A DNA stretch of 64,000 nt, from NCBI GenBank assembly GCA_028753945.1, contig JAPNXP010000003.1, positions 5,332,001 through 5,396,000 of the forward strand, written 5' to 3'. How positions within the stretch are numbered: the first letter of the stretch is position 1; each line of letters starts with the position of its first letter. The DNA comes from Hexactinellida sp. DTS-2022 (lineage: Eukaryota; Porifera; Hexactinellida). The position numbers and the translations under genes are program-made. The notes beneath the pieces were generated by a model. It made no database searches, was not told the DNA's origin, and saw only the letters and a program-made list of their open reading frames with translations. Positions 44,978 to 57,330 of this stretch are shown here, in pieces.

Positions 44978-45440
44978 CTCGTTAAATAGCTAACAGCTGA
45001 TTAGGAATATACTATATAGCGGCTGCTGTAAGTAATCAGTCAATTATCCAATTTAGAGACGATTAAGGGGAAATTACAAAGCACCTAATTGGTAACGAAC
45101 TACATATTATTTTTAGGATAACTTAATTTTCTGTGTAATCAGGATATTTCAGGGATAGAAATACTACGTGTGCCGAAATAATTCCATTAATCGAGTAGAT
45201 AGATTCGCCTATTAACAACCAGATTTAGTGCCAAACCCGAGTTGCTAATAAAGCAACTCCACTGTATGCGACCGGTAGAACATTTTAGTGTAGTTATTTT
45301 CCAGATTAAATTCCTATTCCTTCTAATCTCAAATTCGTAGATGAAGTTGATTGAATGAACAGGGGGGGTATTTATAAAAGATATAATAACCATAAATAAT
45401 TTAAACATAAATAGAATAAAAGTCTGTTTACTCGCCTCCG

Positions 45441-48400
45441 TCAGTCAGATCCCGTCTCGGAATCTGAGGTCTCGATGACATCCACTTTTCCTTGTTTCCT
45501 CAAAACCTCTTTTTTCCACTCCGGCATATTCTCAAACTTCCGAATTCTAGCTTCCAGTCTCGACTTCTCATGGGCCTCCTTTTTATCCTCCTTATCCCGC
45601 ACAGCGAGCTTCTTCTCGATCAGCTTTCTCTTCCAAACAGGAATATCTTTCAGCTGCTCCTCTCGGAGCCTCTCGCTCTCCTCTCGGTCTCGGATGGTTT
45701 CCAGGCGCTTGCGCTCTCTGCTCTCCAGCAGCTGCCGCTTCCACGGAGGAAGCGACTCACCTGGATCTGTGGGACATACCATAGTTATATGTAGCAATAG
45801 GTATAGTCAGGTCTGCTAGGGTGACAAGCAATAGTCTGCTTAATATGAAAACGTTTACAATTATCCGAACATGTTTGATTGGTCCCAACGAGTTCGGATA
45901 ATCGAAGTTGCACTGTATATGACAAGCCCTATGGTCCCAATTTAACAACTTACATAGAGTTTGTATTAAGTATCTATCTATTGTAAACACAATTTTTGGT
46001 ACCTTGAATGTATCAATGTACATACGTAGTAAAAGCAATTATGCTGTCTTATGATTTCCAATGTAACAATTATATTGCATCACACAGTATATACCCAGCA
46101 GCTACTAGTATACTATCTCACCTGCATCCAGGTCAGTCTGCGGGTCGCCTCTCGCTAGCCTATCTCCCTGTCTCTCCCGCTGCGCCCTGTACACAGCCGG
46201 ATCAGCTGACTCGGCTGCATCAGCTGCCAGTCTCCGCTCCGCCAGCTTGGCCCCCAGCTCCCCCAGGGACCGCCCCTTCTGGGTCTGCGCGAGGCGGCTC
46301 TGCGCGGCCTGCGAGACCCGCCGCAGTCGCTGCTTGCTACCGCCCTGCTTTATCTCCGTCAGCACCGACCGGAAGTCAACCGGGTCCTGGCGGGCCCGCT
46401 GGTCGGGATGGTCCCCACTCACCTAGGGTAGTATAGTGTAGTGCTATGGTAGTCTCTCGTTATACGAACACGGGTAGTATAGTATAAAAACGGTAGACAC
46501 CGGGTATACGGATAGCATACTATAATGCAGGCCTTCCCAAATAGCGGCGCGCGCGCCATTTGTGGCGCGCGGAACATTTCCATGTGGCGCGAGAACAATT
46601 TAGTAAATGTTCAATCACCCACTAAATAGAAAGCAGGGTTTCATACAGTGGGGGGAGGCGCCCCGGGATTCCCCCCCCAGAAATTTGGAAAGTATGATGT
46701 TAATACAGGTAAACCTCCCAAAGCGGCACCTCCGAGTAGCGGCAACCTCCGAGAAGCGGCACAAAATCATTCTCCCGATGGGTGGCGCCTTGGGAGTTTT
46801 ACCTTACGAGCAACCTCCCAAAGCGGCAACCTCCGAGAAGCGGCACATAATCATTCTCCCGATGGGTGCCGCTTTGGGAGGTTTACCTGTATTAAGATGT
46901 AGCAGCAGTTAGAATAGCTTTCCTAGTGTAAACTTAGTACATAACAATAATAATACTCCATAACTCTATTCTGTAGAACTCTATAGCACTCTATTGTTTC
47001 TGGCTTCCAGGGGCAACCCCCTGGACCCGACTGGGGGGCTTACAGCGCCCCCCAGAGCCCCACCTGGCGATGGGAATATTTTTACAACGTGAATCCACAA
47101 ACATTCCCCCCAGAAACAAATTCTCTATGAAACCCTGGAAAGGTAAAATTTATTGGAGTTGTAAATCAAAATTCATTATTTATGAGAAGTTCAAGGTAGT
47201 GGCGCTTCGAACATTCCCATTAAAGGTATATGGCGCTCCATCCAATATAATTGGGAAGCCCTGCTATAATGTTATGGTAGTCTCTCGTTAGTAGGAACAT
47301 GGATAGTATATTATAATACTACAGACTCCGGTCAATACGAAATTTCCTAGTCTACGTATAGTAACAAATCAATCAAATAAATTTATTTGCTTTTTCAAAG
47401 TTTTAACAAGATCTATTTATAATACCAAAAGTAGGCCATGTAATAACTAATCACATTTCTATACATAGGTGTCGTTGCAGGGCGGGGGGCAGCATAGGTC
47501 TCGCCCCCCCCCCCCCCCCCCCCAACAGATTTCGTCCCCTCAGCTGGTGTTTGTCTTGAAAATTAGTTGAAACAGTGGAGGATAACAGGTTTTTAATTTG
47601 CCCCAAAATTTCAAGTTGCAAAAAGCTTTCCCAGTAAATTTACATCTCACTTACGTTGTTAATTTAAAAATTCTGTGTGATTTTTGCGTATTAATTGCAA
47701 CATAAAATAAAAGTCATTTAAATGTTCTCTGGCTGCCCCCCCCCCCCAAGATTTTCAGAAAAATTGTAAAGTTCGACGCCTATGTTTCTATAAAAATATT
47801 AAAAATCTTGGTATATTGAAAGAAAGATAAATTTAAACACTATTTAACATCATCACAATTCTAACCTTCCTGAGATTGGCTCCCTGCTTAATCTCTGATA
47901 TGAGTGCCAGCTTCTTGTCAGGATTAGGGTCGAACCTCCTCCTCAGCTCGCGGGCGGACGCCTGCTCCGGGGCCTCCACCTCCCCTCCGAGACTAGACCC
48001 CCCCTCAGAGGGAGAGCTAGGCTCTGTCGGCTCAGGGGGGATGTCCGGGGGCGGGGCAGGGATCAGGGAGCGGAGTCCCGAGAATTCTAAAGGGACAGAG
48101 ATCCATATTATACAGTATATAGATACAGCTATAGTCACTGGATAGCTATCTGTAGGAAAGTGAGTAATTGATTACAGTGGTGTTCCCATAATTAATAGCG
48201 ACTACTCTAATATCAATATTATAGTAGAACCTCGTTAAAAGGAACAGCAACGGACGGTAAAATTTGTTCGCATTAACCGGAGTAATACCCATTGTAGGGA
48301 CCAAATTTTGTGGAACTGTTTGTTCGTCTTATCCGGAAATTCGTATTAATCGTGTTACTAATAAAGAGGTTATACTGTATATTGCTCGACTAGCAAGGTA

Positions 48401-51400
48401 TTTTCAGTCCCCAAGCGAGCATTTAATGGTAATTCTGTTCCTCTAATAGCAAGTTCGCCTATTAACAAGGAAATTCCGTGCAAAATGTGACTCGCTATTA
48501 CGCGACAGACTACCACTGTATTTAAATTCATTTCAAGTAGACAGATATGTTTAATTGTTCTAACCAAAATAGCATATCAGACATAATCTAAACACGTGAA
48601 AAGTACAATGAAGTCAGAACAATAGCAAATTGCTCTATTTACATGTTAGTTTAAAGTTTAAACTATTGTGTTAATTAATTATTTATTTGAAACCTAATTG
48701 TAGGATTGCCTATTAATTTAACAAGCTCAAGGTTTTTTTTTAAGGTTGAGACCTTGGTGTAACTCAACAGCGGCCTTGGTGTAACTCAACAGTGAGTCAA
48801 CACTGCAACGGCCGCGGCCGACTCGAATCGTGGTGTAACTCCAAAAATATTGGTGCAAATTTTACACCAAGATCGGCCTTAAAAAAACCCTGAACAAGCT
48901 TATTATGTGCAAAATCGGAATCGCCATTAAGCAAGTATAACATAGTTTATTTCAGACACAAGTACAAAGATAAGCTGCTTACTTTTCTTCCCATACTTGG
49001 GTATTTGTTTGTCTACAGAAGTGGTTGGGTTGCCGTCTCTGTCTCCGCTAGCAGTGACGTCATCTACATGCGTTATAGGCAGCTCTACGCCCAGATTGAG
49101 AGCCTGCAGCTCTCTCAGCGCGATCTCCAGCTCCAGCTGCTGCTCGCGCAGCTCCCGCTCCGACTCCGACAGGTCCGGGGCCCGGGGCACAGCCTATAGA
49201 GTATTTAGAGCTTATAGCGAATACATGCTGTAAACAATAGTATATAGGCTATATATATATATACACACACACTGACACACACATAGTATACGAACACCAA
49301 CGGACGGTAAAAATTTGTTCATCTTATCCGGAAATTCGTACTAACCGTGTTCGTACTAACGAGGTTCTACTGTATAAGTTATCTCACATAATTTATAATA
49401 TCCATAATTTCCATCTAACAACTCTGTACAAAATCAGTTCAATTCAACGAAATTAAGATCAAATTTGAAAATCAAAACAAAGCTATTATAACAGTACATT
49501 TAGATAAGTAATGTCATAGAAAATCTAAAATCTATAATTTCCTTCTAATAAGTTATCTTTGTTAACAAATATGTACAAATTTAATTCAACTTAAAGCATT
49601 ATTAGAATTTGAAACAAAAGTAACAGAAGACCATCTTATCTTATATATTGATTGGGAATTAACTCAACTAAGTAATTAACATCCAATTCAGTTGACCCCT
49701 TCCAGTATCCTATCATTACCTAGTATACTTAATACAGTATAGTTAGTATAACTAACCTGTGGTACAGGAGCCTCTGCTACTGGTGCGGCTACTGGTGTGG
49801 GCTGTATCCGCTCCTTGGCAGGTCTCTCCTCTAGAGGATCGTCCAGCTGTCTCCGTCTCGGGCGCCTGACAACAGGGGGCATCTCGTCCTCCTCTCCGTC
49901 CTGCCAGATCCGCTTGGGCGGGGGCGGGGGCTGTCTGCTGACGTCAGAGAGCGGCTGCTCCTCAGGGAGGTCCAGACGGGATATGATCTTCTTAATGCGC
50001 CGAGCTACCGGCTTGTCAGGCACGGCCGTATCCTCTGGGACCGGGGCCTGGGGCGGGCTGTACTCTTCTAGCTCTATAGCAGAGATATAGGATAGCAGAC
50101 ACGTAGTACGTAGTAGGTTACAGCAATAGGATATGATAGAGTTGTTGTATACAGTAGAACTTCGTAGTACGAACACGGTAAATACGAATACTATTTCAGA
50201 CAAATTATAAGGTTTTTAAATACAAATGACACCGTTTAATACGAATTCCGGATAAGGCACAAACACATCTTGACAGTCCCCTAATTGGAGAACCTTTTTC
50301 AAAGTAAATACAGTCAACTCCAGTTATAACGAAGTGCTCGGGACCGTAGTTTCATTTCGTTATAACCGGAGTTCGTTATAAGCAGAATTCGTTATAACCG
50401 GAGTAAAATTAATAGTTTAGAGGCTATATGGGATTTAAATGACTTCGTTATAAGCGGAATTTCGTTATATCCATTTCGTTGCACCGAATTTTTTATAATG
50501 TAATAAGACAGAAGGATTTCCGGACTATTGAACGATTTCGTTATAAGCAGGTACTTCGTTATATCCGACTTGACTTGGTTATAACGGGAGTTGACTGTAT
50601 ATGGTCTTATGGTCTCGTAGTGAGAATAGTACCCGAGTATACTACAGTACATATAATACTATGGGTATTGAGTATTACCTGCTGGATGTATATCACCATT
50701 AACAGGAGATATAGGCTGGTTAGGATGAGCTGTGTTAGACTTATTAACTAATGTCTGGAGGCGCTTTGGGACCTGAGTAGATTGTGCGGACTCTTCCAAC
50801 TGGTGAACCTACAAACGTGTAAATACAAATCAGTTAAAGCTAGGTTTTTATTATGAGCATCTAAGTTGATTGATTCATTGATTCCTAATAATTATGAATT
50901 AATCATGATTACTCTTATCCTTTGTGACGAATAATGAAATGTGTAATAATTATCCTTTCGAAATTCGAATACTAGAACAATAGCATTGGTAAGGAATAAT
51001 CAATCCAAATGTATTGGAGACAGGAAGTATCTATATCATGAAAAAATAAGTTGAGTAGTTCTTTTAAAATGAATTATCTATGATTATTCGAGAATTTAGT
51101 CAACCTAGATGTACATTATATAATATTATTCTGTATAACAGCCTAATGATTATCCCCTGAGGTTCTTACAATACAATATACGCTTACATAACTAACCTCA
51201 AACTTCCTGACCTGAATAGCCGGCTGCATGCTGCCTACGTCAGAAGAGGAGGCGAGAGATATTATTCTAGAACCTTCCATCTGCGTGGCAGTGGCCAGTC
51301 CCGTGTCTGTCCTGAAGCGAGGCGGCTGCTCTGAGAAGGCGTGTCTGCTCTCTATCTCCACCCCCTCCCACCCCCCGTCCGCGGGCTGTCTCGCGGTGAG

Positions 51401-52807
51401 GGCCCTCAGTCCCTGGCTCTGTAGCTTAGCGTATGACTCCCCGACTGACAGCACCTGCTGTGCCATGCCCTCGCGGTCTCTGGCAAGAGTCTCGAAGCTC
51501 TGCTGCAGCTCAGAGCATATCTCAGCCATGCTCTGTGGGCAGTAGAGTATTATACTAGTGGACCAGGGATATAGGGACGGTATACGATGCGTGACGTGAT
51601 ATTCCAGGGAATTATACATCACCGTTCCAATGTCACGCTTTTTGGACCATTTTGTAATACGTAATAATAGTATATCTCTTATAAGAACTGTGTTAATTCT
51701 AAGCAGTGGTTCCAGGATTCTGCGAGGAGTCAACTTATTGACAACTTTTCAAACTTTTCAAACATAAGGATCGTAAATGTGTTCGCTGTCATTTATAACA
51801 ACCACAACTATACATATAAGTAGTGCAGATTTTCCTGGATATTCCTTGTTAACTAAGCTACAACGGTTGGATAGCACACAGAGACTGGTTACCTTTCTAG
51901 ACATGACGACTAGTACGTGGCACTGCACCATGGATCCCAGCGGATGCAGACACTTGATCCCCAGCAGCAGCTCCTCCTCCTCCGCTGAGTACTCGCAGCA
52001 GCTCACACTAGAGATGTGCGCTATCCCGTTAAGCACGTACAGCAGCTTCTTGCGGCGGTCCACCACCTACACACAGAATGTAACTAATTAACTAGTATAG
52101 GGACTACAGTATAACCTGCTATAACGATTCTCTATACATAGAGCTCACCTAAAATAAGTCTCCATATGATTTCCTACATAATAATCAACCTGTGCTGTAT
52201 TTAATGGTCACCTGTACATAAGGAATTATTTTATTTTGCCAGTCCATTAGCTTATTCATTACGTATACAGCTAACCGTTAGAAAGATATTATCAACTTAA
52301 TGTTTCAGGCTTATAACCATATAAATAGTAACTAATAATAGGTACGTATATGGGTACACGGAAACGGGACTATCTCGCTACCTGTAGCCATGTGCCGGAC
52401 AGCATGAGTATCTTCTGCGAGAGAGACCTACACATGAGGTACCCGTGTCTCTTCGCCCAATCCACGTGCTCCAGGAATGCGCTGCGACTCGGATAGGAGC
52501 GCCACTCGCCGCAGTTGGGTATGCTGCCCAGGTACCAGACGTGCCACTCCCTCGACCCGGCCAGCAGCGAGGGCTCCAGTCGCCCCAGGGGGGGGTACGA
52601 GTCAGACGGATCTCCGTAGGGGGTACCCTCCTTCCAGGCCAGCTTTGGGAAGCGGAGCTTGGGCTTGGGCCGCAGGGGCGTGTCTCGGGACCTGTTCTTG
52701 TTTATCATTCGGAGGAAGTTATGCTTGCGACTGGCCACTCGATCCGAGGCGGCTTCGTGCTTGCTGCGAGCTCTCGTGTCCATGGTCTCTTCTCTGGTTG
52801 GCTGCAT
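45441..52807 (-). CDS. PTB-domain protein with WH2 motifs and WKRxLLE repeats (probable actin regulator)
   Basis: Nine exons: 52382-52807, 51893-52066, 51197-51532, 50679-50808, 49757-50073, 48983-49193, 47866-48086, 46122-46422, 45441-45766. All splice phases agree; about 813 residues. About 88-199 looks like a PTB domain (WHVWYLGSIPNCGEWRSYPS ... VVDRRKKLLYVLNGIAHIS ... MVQCHVLVVMSRK). Then come proline-rich and basic regions, two WH2-type motifs (LISEIKQGANLRKV, about 590; LTEIKQGGSKQRLRRV, about 624) and three WKR motifs near the end (PPWKRQLLE, IPVWKRKLIE, MPEWKKEVL) like those of phostensin/taperin. An upstream Met at 52831 lies at the edge of a MITE, so the Met at 52807 was chosen. I do not know a named family with this order of parts. 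Confidence 0.75.
46528..47263. mobile_element. 736-bp non-autonomous hAT-like element with a nested MITE
   Basis: Perfect 8-bp target duplication CTATAATG (46520-46527, 47264-47271). Ends CAGGCCTTCCCAA and TTGGGAAGCCCTG. Interior GGCGCGCG words near the left end, GGCGCTCC near the right. A family F element is nested at 46706-46889. It lies in intron 7 of the PTB/WH2 gene. Confidence 0.88.
46706..46889. mobile_element. Family F MITE (GGTAAACCTCCCAAAGCGG), nested copy
   Basis: Ends CAGGTAAACCTCCCAAAGCG and CGCTTTGGGAGGTTTACCTG are exact inverses, flanked by TA. Inside, AACCTCCGAGAAGCGGCACA is repeated around ATCATTCTCCCGATGGGTG. A shorter copy is at 54015-54114. Confidence 0.88.
47464..47784. 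mobile_element. 321-bp non-autonomous hAT-like element with long C runs
   Basis: Perfect 8-bp target duplication TTTCTATA (47456-47463, 47785-47792). Ends CATAGGTGTCG and CGACGCCTATG. A C run of about 20 is near the left end and one of about 12 near the right. It lies in intron 7 of the PTB/WH2 gene. Confidence 0.88.
48221..48377. repeat. Family A MITE in intron 6 of the PTB/WH2 gene
   Basis: AGTAGAACCTCGTTAAAAGG left, AATAAAGAGGTTATACTG right; interior GCATTAACCGGAGTAATACC as in the 14.4-kb copy. Confidence 0.8.
48731..48892. repeat. Family S repeat
   Basis: AGGTTTTTTTTTAAGG left and CCTTAAAAAAACCCTG right. Inner ACCTTGGTGTAACTCAACAG is repeated, with AAAATTTACACCAAG inverted words. Copies near 252-312 (half) and 36505-36640. 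Confidence 0.6.
49249..49372. repeat. TA/CA microsatellite followed by a 5'-truncated family A MITE
   Basis: ATATATATATATACACACAC at about 49249-49280, then CGAACACCAACGGACGGTAA to CTAACGAGGTTCTACTG at 49372. The left end of the MITE is missing, replaced by the microsatellite. Confidence 0.75.
50152..50597. repeat. Family A fragment plus 287-bp family B element
   Basis: A family A left end (CAGTAGAACTTCGTAGTACG) at 50152 fades by about 50290. Family B then runs 50311-50597, CAGTCAACTCCAGTTATAAC to GTTATAACGGGAGTTGACTG, flanked by TA on the right. Its interior repeats TTCGTTATAAGCGGAATT-type words five times. Lies in intron 4 of the PTB/WH2 gene. Confidence 0.78.
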
Positions 52808-52830
52808 TGCGTATGCTGTCACTATGCACA

Positions 52831-52961
52831 CTGTAAACTCCCGTATAAACGTATAGGAAGTCGGATATAACCAAGTTATTCCCCAGACTGATAAAGTAGT
52901 TGATATCCGAATAAATAACCAAGCGAAGTCCTTTGGACTTCGCTATAACGGGAGTTAACTG
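52831..52961. mobile_element. Family B MITE at the 5' end of the PTB/WH2 gene
   Basis: TGTAAACTCCCGTATAAACG left, GCTATAACGGGAGTTAACTG right. It starts 24 bp upstream of the chosen ATG, so it probably forms part of the 5' UTR or promoter. Confidence 0.75.
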
Positions 52962-53429
52962 TAAATAATTCAAAACTACGTACTATATTTCCTACAACGG
53001 GATCTTATCCTAGATCGCCCTATAGGTTATAAGCCTGGAGCCAAACTCCATCGGTATTCATATATTAGAGCAGCGATTACCAACCTTTTTCAATCCCCAT
53101 AGTAAATATTAGACATTCTGTGGACCCCCTCCCATTAACTGTATACATAAGATCTTGTGGACCCAGGTTGGGAACCAATGTATAATTAGACACTGGGAAA
53201 CTAAGAATTATTTATATTTCGCTGACGTGAATAACATGAGGTTTCACCCGTTCAAACGTTATGGAACGCAAATTCCAAAAAATATTATCCACTTCCTATG
53301 CCACGCTTTTAAACCATTTTGAACGGCTATAGCGAGATCCCATACTAATAATATAATTTATCCCATTGAGAGAACAATTTGTTACAAGAATCAAACAAAC
53401 ACCAAGTAGAAACAACAACAGAACTACTA

Positions 53430-53795
53430 TCAAGACATTTGGCTCTTCTTCTGCTCGAGCAGTTCCCTCAGGTGTATCTCACTCTCCTTCATTCCCTCCT
53501 CGAGTCTCCCCTTCTTGCTCCTAAGCTCCTTAATCTTACTTCCGGCTGTCAGCGCCTTATCCGCTTGCATGTGTTGTATCTCCTCCGGGGTCTGCAGGTA
53601 GAACATGCGACCCACCGATTCGTACATGTTGGTGCCCTCAGGGAGCGAGCGTAGCTCGTCAGCGGTTATTTCGGAATAGGTTATGGTGCGCTGGTGGCTC
53701 TCAATCTGAGACTCGGCGAAGTTTATTTGTTGCACTGATTCTATGACTCTAGCCTGGTGCTCGCTTAGGGCCTTGCGGATATCGTCATCTGCCAT
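53430..53795 (-). CDS. PFDN1: Prefoldin subunit 1
   Basis: Single exon, 121 residues from the Met at 53795 (MADDDIRKALSEHQARVIES). This is the usual length for a beta-type prefoldin subunit; earlier in-frame Mets lie in AT-rich leader. Two long coiled-coil helices flank the beta-hairpin core with the diagnostic TNMYESVGRMFYLQTPEEI. Prefoldin hands nascent actin and tubulin to the chaperonin CCT. The gene lies 0.6 kb upstream of the PTB/WH2 gene in the same orientation. Confidence 0.93.
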   Translation of the reverse strand: MADDDIRKALSEHQARVIESVQQINFAESQIESHQRTITYSEITADELRSLPEGTNMYESVGRMFYLQTPEEIQHMQADKALTAGSKIKELRSKKGRLEEGMKESEIHLRELLEQKKSQMS

Positions 53796-54856
53796 TATAC
53801 GCGAAAAAGCGACTAATGCAAAGGGGGACAATATATCAGCATTATTCAGCATTCGTAATATGAACATTTGCTTATTAGGTGCCGTTCAAACGATTAGGGA
53901 GGGGTCAATTCAAACTGCCCCTTATGTGCACCACTCCTGGTTTCAAGGCACCTACAAATAGGTTGTATTACTTATTGTGAACTCTCGTAATATGCACTCT
54001 TTCTATTATGAATACAGGTAAACCTCCCAAAGCGGCACCCATCGGGAGAATGATTTTGTGCCGCTTCTCGGAGGTTGCCGCTTCTCGGAGGTGCCGCTTT
54101 GGGAGGTTTACCTGTATAAACATGGAAACATGGAAACATGGCAGTAGGATGCGGTACGGCTATAGGGTACATGGTGTCCCTAAAGATCGAATAAAATTGC
54201 TACAAGATGGCCCGAATAAATCAGTGACCAATAATTTCGGTTTGATGTTTTATCTATCTACGAAGGGCTCGTATTAATAAAACTCGATTGTGTTTGTGTG
54301 TTTGTTTGTCCGAAATGATTTAAAGTGATGGCCGATGGGGGAATTCAATAGAAACCGCATTTATCTATGAGATAAACTAAATTCCAAATGTTATAGGTAA
54401 ACAAGTGTGCTGATTTCGAATTTCGCATATATAAATTTCTCATATGAATATTTATTGTTGTTGTTCACGAAAATAGGTGAACAAATTAATGAAAATTCAG
54501 AATAACCTAGAGGCTTGCATTCGACGGGTATTATAAGCAAACAAGTAACTGAATACGAATCCAATTTTTTCACATTTTAATGTAAATATGTATTGTCTAT
54601 TGAAAAAGCGAGACCGAAGGGGTCGTAAGTAGGAAATCATTATATTAATATATTTTTAGATTTTGGGAATATTTGACTAACCCACAGTGTAAAGTAACGA
54701 TGTTAGGAATATTTAACACACAAAATAAGTATAGCAATAAAGTCTACAAACGTGAAGTGAGAAATCCTCCAGAGGAACAATTGGTAGTTGAACACTAAGA
54801 TATGCGTAAAGCAATTCAAATTCACAATTATATAAACATTAATATTCCCACAGATT
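53796..54856. other. Spacer with a 100-bp family F hairpin
   Basis: Contains 54015-54114, CAGGTAAACCTCCCAAAGCG to CGCTTTGGGAGGTTTACCTG, TA-flanked and almost entirely stem. Three tandem copies of ACATGGAA follow at 54119-54140. Otherwise AT-rich with no exon. Confidence 0.65.
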
Positions 54857-55045
54857 TCAAAAGTATAAATTCTTCTCTAAATGACTAGTATCTTCAGTGC
54901 ATTGTTTGTGTTCAGAAATGAAACCAACTCTCCTCCTAACTTCAGTCATCTGCCCAAACTCTAAATTGCTACAGTACTGCATAACACTGCACAAAGATTG
55001 TATGTAGAAATGCATTTATTGGTGATTCCACTTTAGATCAATTTT

Positions 55046-55116
55046 CAGCCAAAATTGATGAGACAGTTGATACATTTAAATTTTAAATGTATCAACTGTC
55101 TCATCAATTTTGGCTG
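55046..55116. repeat. Perfect 34-bp-arm palindrome inside the caspase
   Basis: Left arm 55046-55079, loop ATT, right arm 55083-55116, no mismatch. The right arm is the coding sequence for PAKIDETVDTF on the minus strand; the left arm is its inverted copy. It separates the p20 end from the p10 part. Confidence 0.92.
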
Positions 55117-57034
55117 GAAATTTGTAGGAAGTGATCTTTCTACCACAAGCTGTTCCAAATTCATTTCGAGCTTCATTATTGTCAGACTTCCTTTCTGATC
55201 CTCTGCAGGCCTGGAAAATAAAGATTCTATGTTTGGATTCTAGTCCCTCACAATAACGAGGTGAAAATTGATTCACGATTTTGAATTTTGGCAGTGTCTT
55301 ATTGTTGGAGAATATAACTTCTTCCTTTTCATTTCCATGTGACATAATCACACAGAGAAAGAATCGTACATAGAATGGTCTACTGACTGAATAGATTTAA
55401 TAGCTCTCACAAACTCTAAACGTGTCACATTTTCATATACTTTAGAATCATATTGTAGGACTTTAAAAAGAGAAATTAAAGAAATTAAATCATGGTTAGA
55501 TCCTATCCTTTTCGGATACTTTCCTCCATCTTCAAATTTCTCGATATTGACTATAAACGCTATCCCATTCCCATGTCTATTTCTATTCATTCTATACATT
55601 ATAGGGATAACTATTCGTTCGCATCGAGGCTTCAGGATCACATTGACTAGTTTGCTTTCCCTCTTTAATATTTTCGAAAGGACGATCACATTTGTCACGA
55701 ATTAATTTCACTAGATTTTGATTCTTGACATTTTCACGATTACAACAAAGAGCTACATATAATTTAACCGCCCAAAGTCCCCAAAGAGGTCCTTTGTGAA
55801 AGAGATCCCGAAAAAGGTCATTCGATTTTTCATTAATGCGATTACCAAGTAGATAATCGAGGAAAATCTTTGGAAAGTGATGAGTCCATTTGAGTAAAGA
55901 GGATATGATAATTTCCACCAATTCAAATTTTTCCGTAAAATGATCCTGATTTTTTTAAATGAAATCCTGTAATGTAGCAATATCGTATGATTGATGTTTA
56001 AGTTCAGAATATAAATCGGTCGACTTCATATAATTAGAAGCTTTTATCAATTGATTATTACAACAAAATACTTTCCCGACTGTTGAAATGGAAGGGTTAC
56101 TATGTGGCTTCGCTACTTTTAATTCGGATAAGACTTCAGCTACATTGATAGAGAAAACAATATCCAAACTGCATGTTGGTATTTCACCTTTTTCTAACAG
56201 AGATAGAGTATCACATGTGTCGCATACAAACATCAATTTGGCTAGATTACCACAAGGAATTAGTAAAGTCTGAATTTCAACAATAGAAAGCTGTAAAATT
56301 TCAAATAGTTAATAATTTCTGAATTACATTCATCTTCTTCAAAAGTTTGACTATCATATGTAAGCAATGAAACTATGATGTTAGTACGATCTTTAGAGAA
56401 TACGAATGAAACTAACAAATGTTTACTCACGTAGAAGATAGCGCAATCAAATCCTAGATGTGATGGTGGTAGATTCTTGTCTTAATTTTCTTCCAAACAT
56501 TTAGAAATAAGTGTAAAGTAGAGGGAACCAGGAAGAAAGCCATCTGGAAAGAATATTAAAAAAGTTGAATTAACCTTCAACCTTTCGAATATTTTGTGCT
56601 GGAGCTTGACACCTGTTTGATTGTAGATTTTAATTTAGATATATTTTGAAAATAAGGAGAATCTGATTTACAACTCCGTATAAACATTTCATCCTCATGA
56701 ACGAGACTGAATGAATTGTTCTTCGGAAACATGTGCACTCTTATTTTCTCGAGAAATTTTATAGCTTTTTGTTTTGCATCCTCCTTCACTTCATCGGCTT
56801 TACTGAATACAAATATTATTTTTGTAGTGGTATAATGCCCACTCGTTTGGCCTGTTTTGCTAACCGAGTATATGGCATTATGCCAAAATTCATAAACTTG
56901 TAAATACGTCTCAGGAACCCCCGTTTTCGATCTCTTCTCATTTCTATCCTCTCTATGACGTTCTTCTATCTTACTATTCAAGTCTTCAATTGTCAAATCA
57001 ACCTGACGCAGGTATACAGACCTAGGCGATATGA

Positions 57035-57122
57035 AGAGTGAGTGGAAACAGTATAAATAGTTCTGCCCTGCAAAATCCGGATTTTGCAGGGCAGAACTAT
57101 TTATACTGTTTCCACTCACTCT
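57035..57122. repeat. Perfect 88-bp palindrome at the GTPase G3 motif
   Basis: Two 44-bp arms meet at TCC|GGA (57078/57079) with no loop and no mismatch. The left arm encodes the G3 motif DFAGQNYLYCFHSL on the minus strand; the right arm is its inverted copy and leads into the tandem array. Confidence 0.93.
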
Positions 57123-57330
57123 ATTTATACTGTTTCTGAACTATTTATACTGTTTCCACTCACTCTATTTATACTGTTTCTGAACTATTTATACTGTTTC
57201 CACTCACTCTATTTATACTGTTTCTGAACTATTTATACTGTTTCTGAACTACTTACTTATACTGAACTATTTATACTGTTTCTGAACTACTTACTTATAC
57301 TGAACTATTTATACTGTTTCCACTCACTGT
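57091..57330. repeat. Tandem array derived from the inverted G3 sequence
   Basis: Units of CTATTTATACTGTTTC followed by CACTCACT or TGAA, about 20 or 44 bp long, repeated roughly ten times. The unit is the same sequence as the right arm of the neighbouring palindrome. A further short inverted repeat (CACTGTCTGGGA ... TCCCAGGCAGTG) ends at about 57355. Confidence 0.88.

Noticed and set aside
46008..46436. 142-aa plus-strand frame
   Set aside because: Antisense of exon 8 of the PTB/WH2 gene; the minus strand has the WH2-type motif and good splice sites.
46607..46912. Two overlapping plus-strand frames repeating NLREAAHNHSPDG-like words
   Set aside because: These are translations of the family F MITE repeats; the same peptide appears at the other copy at 54 kb.
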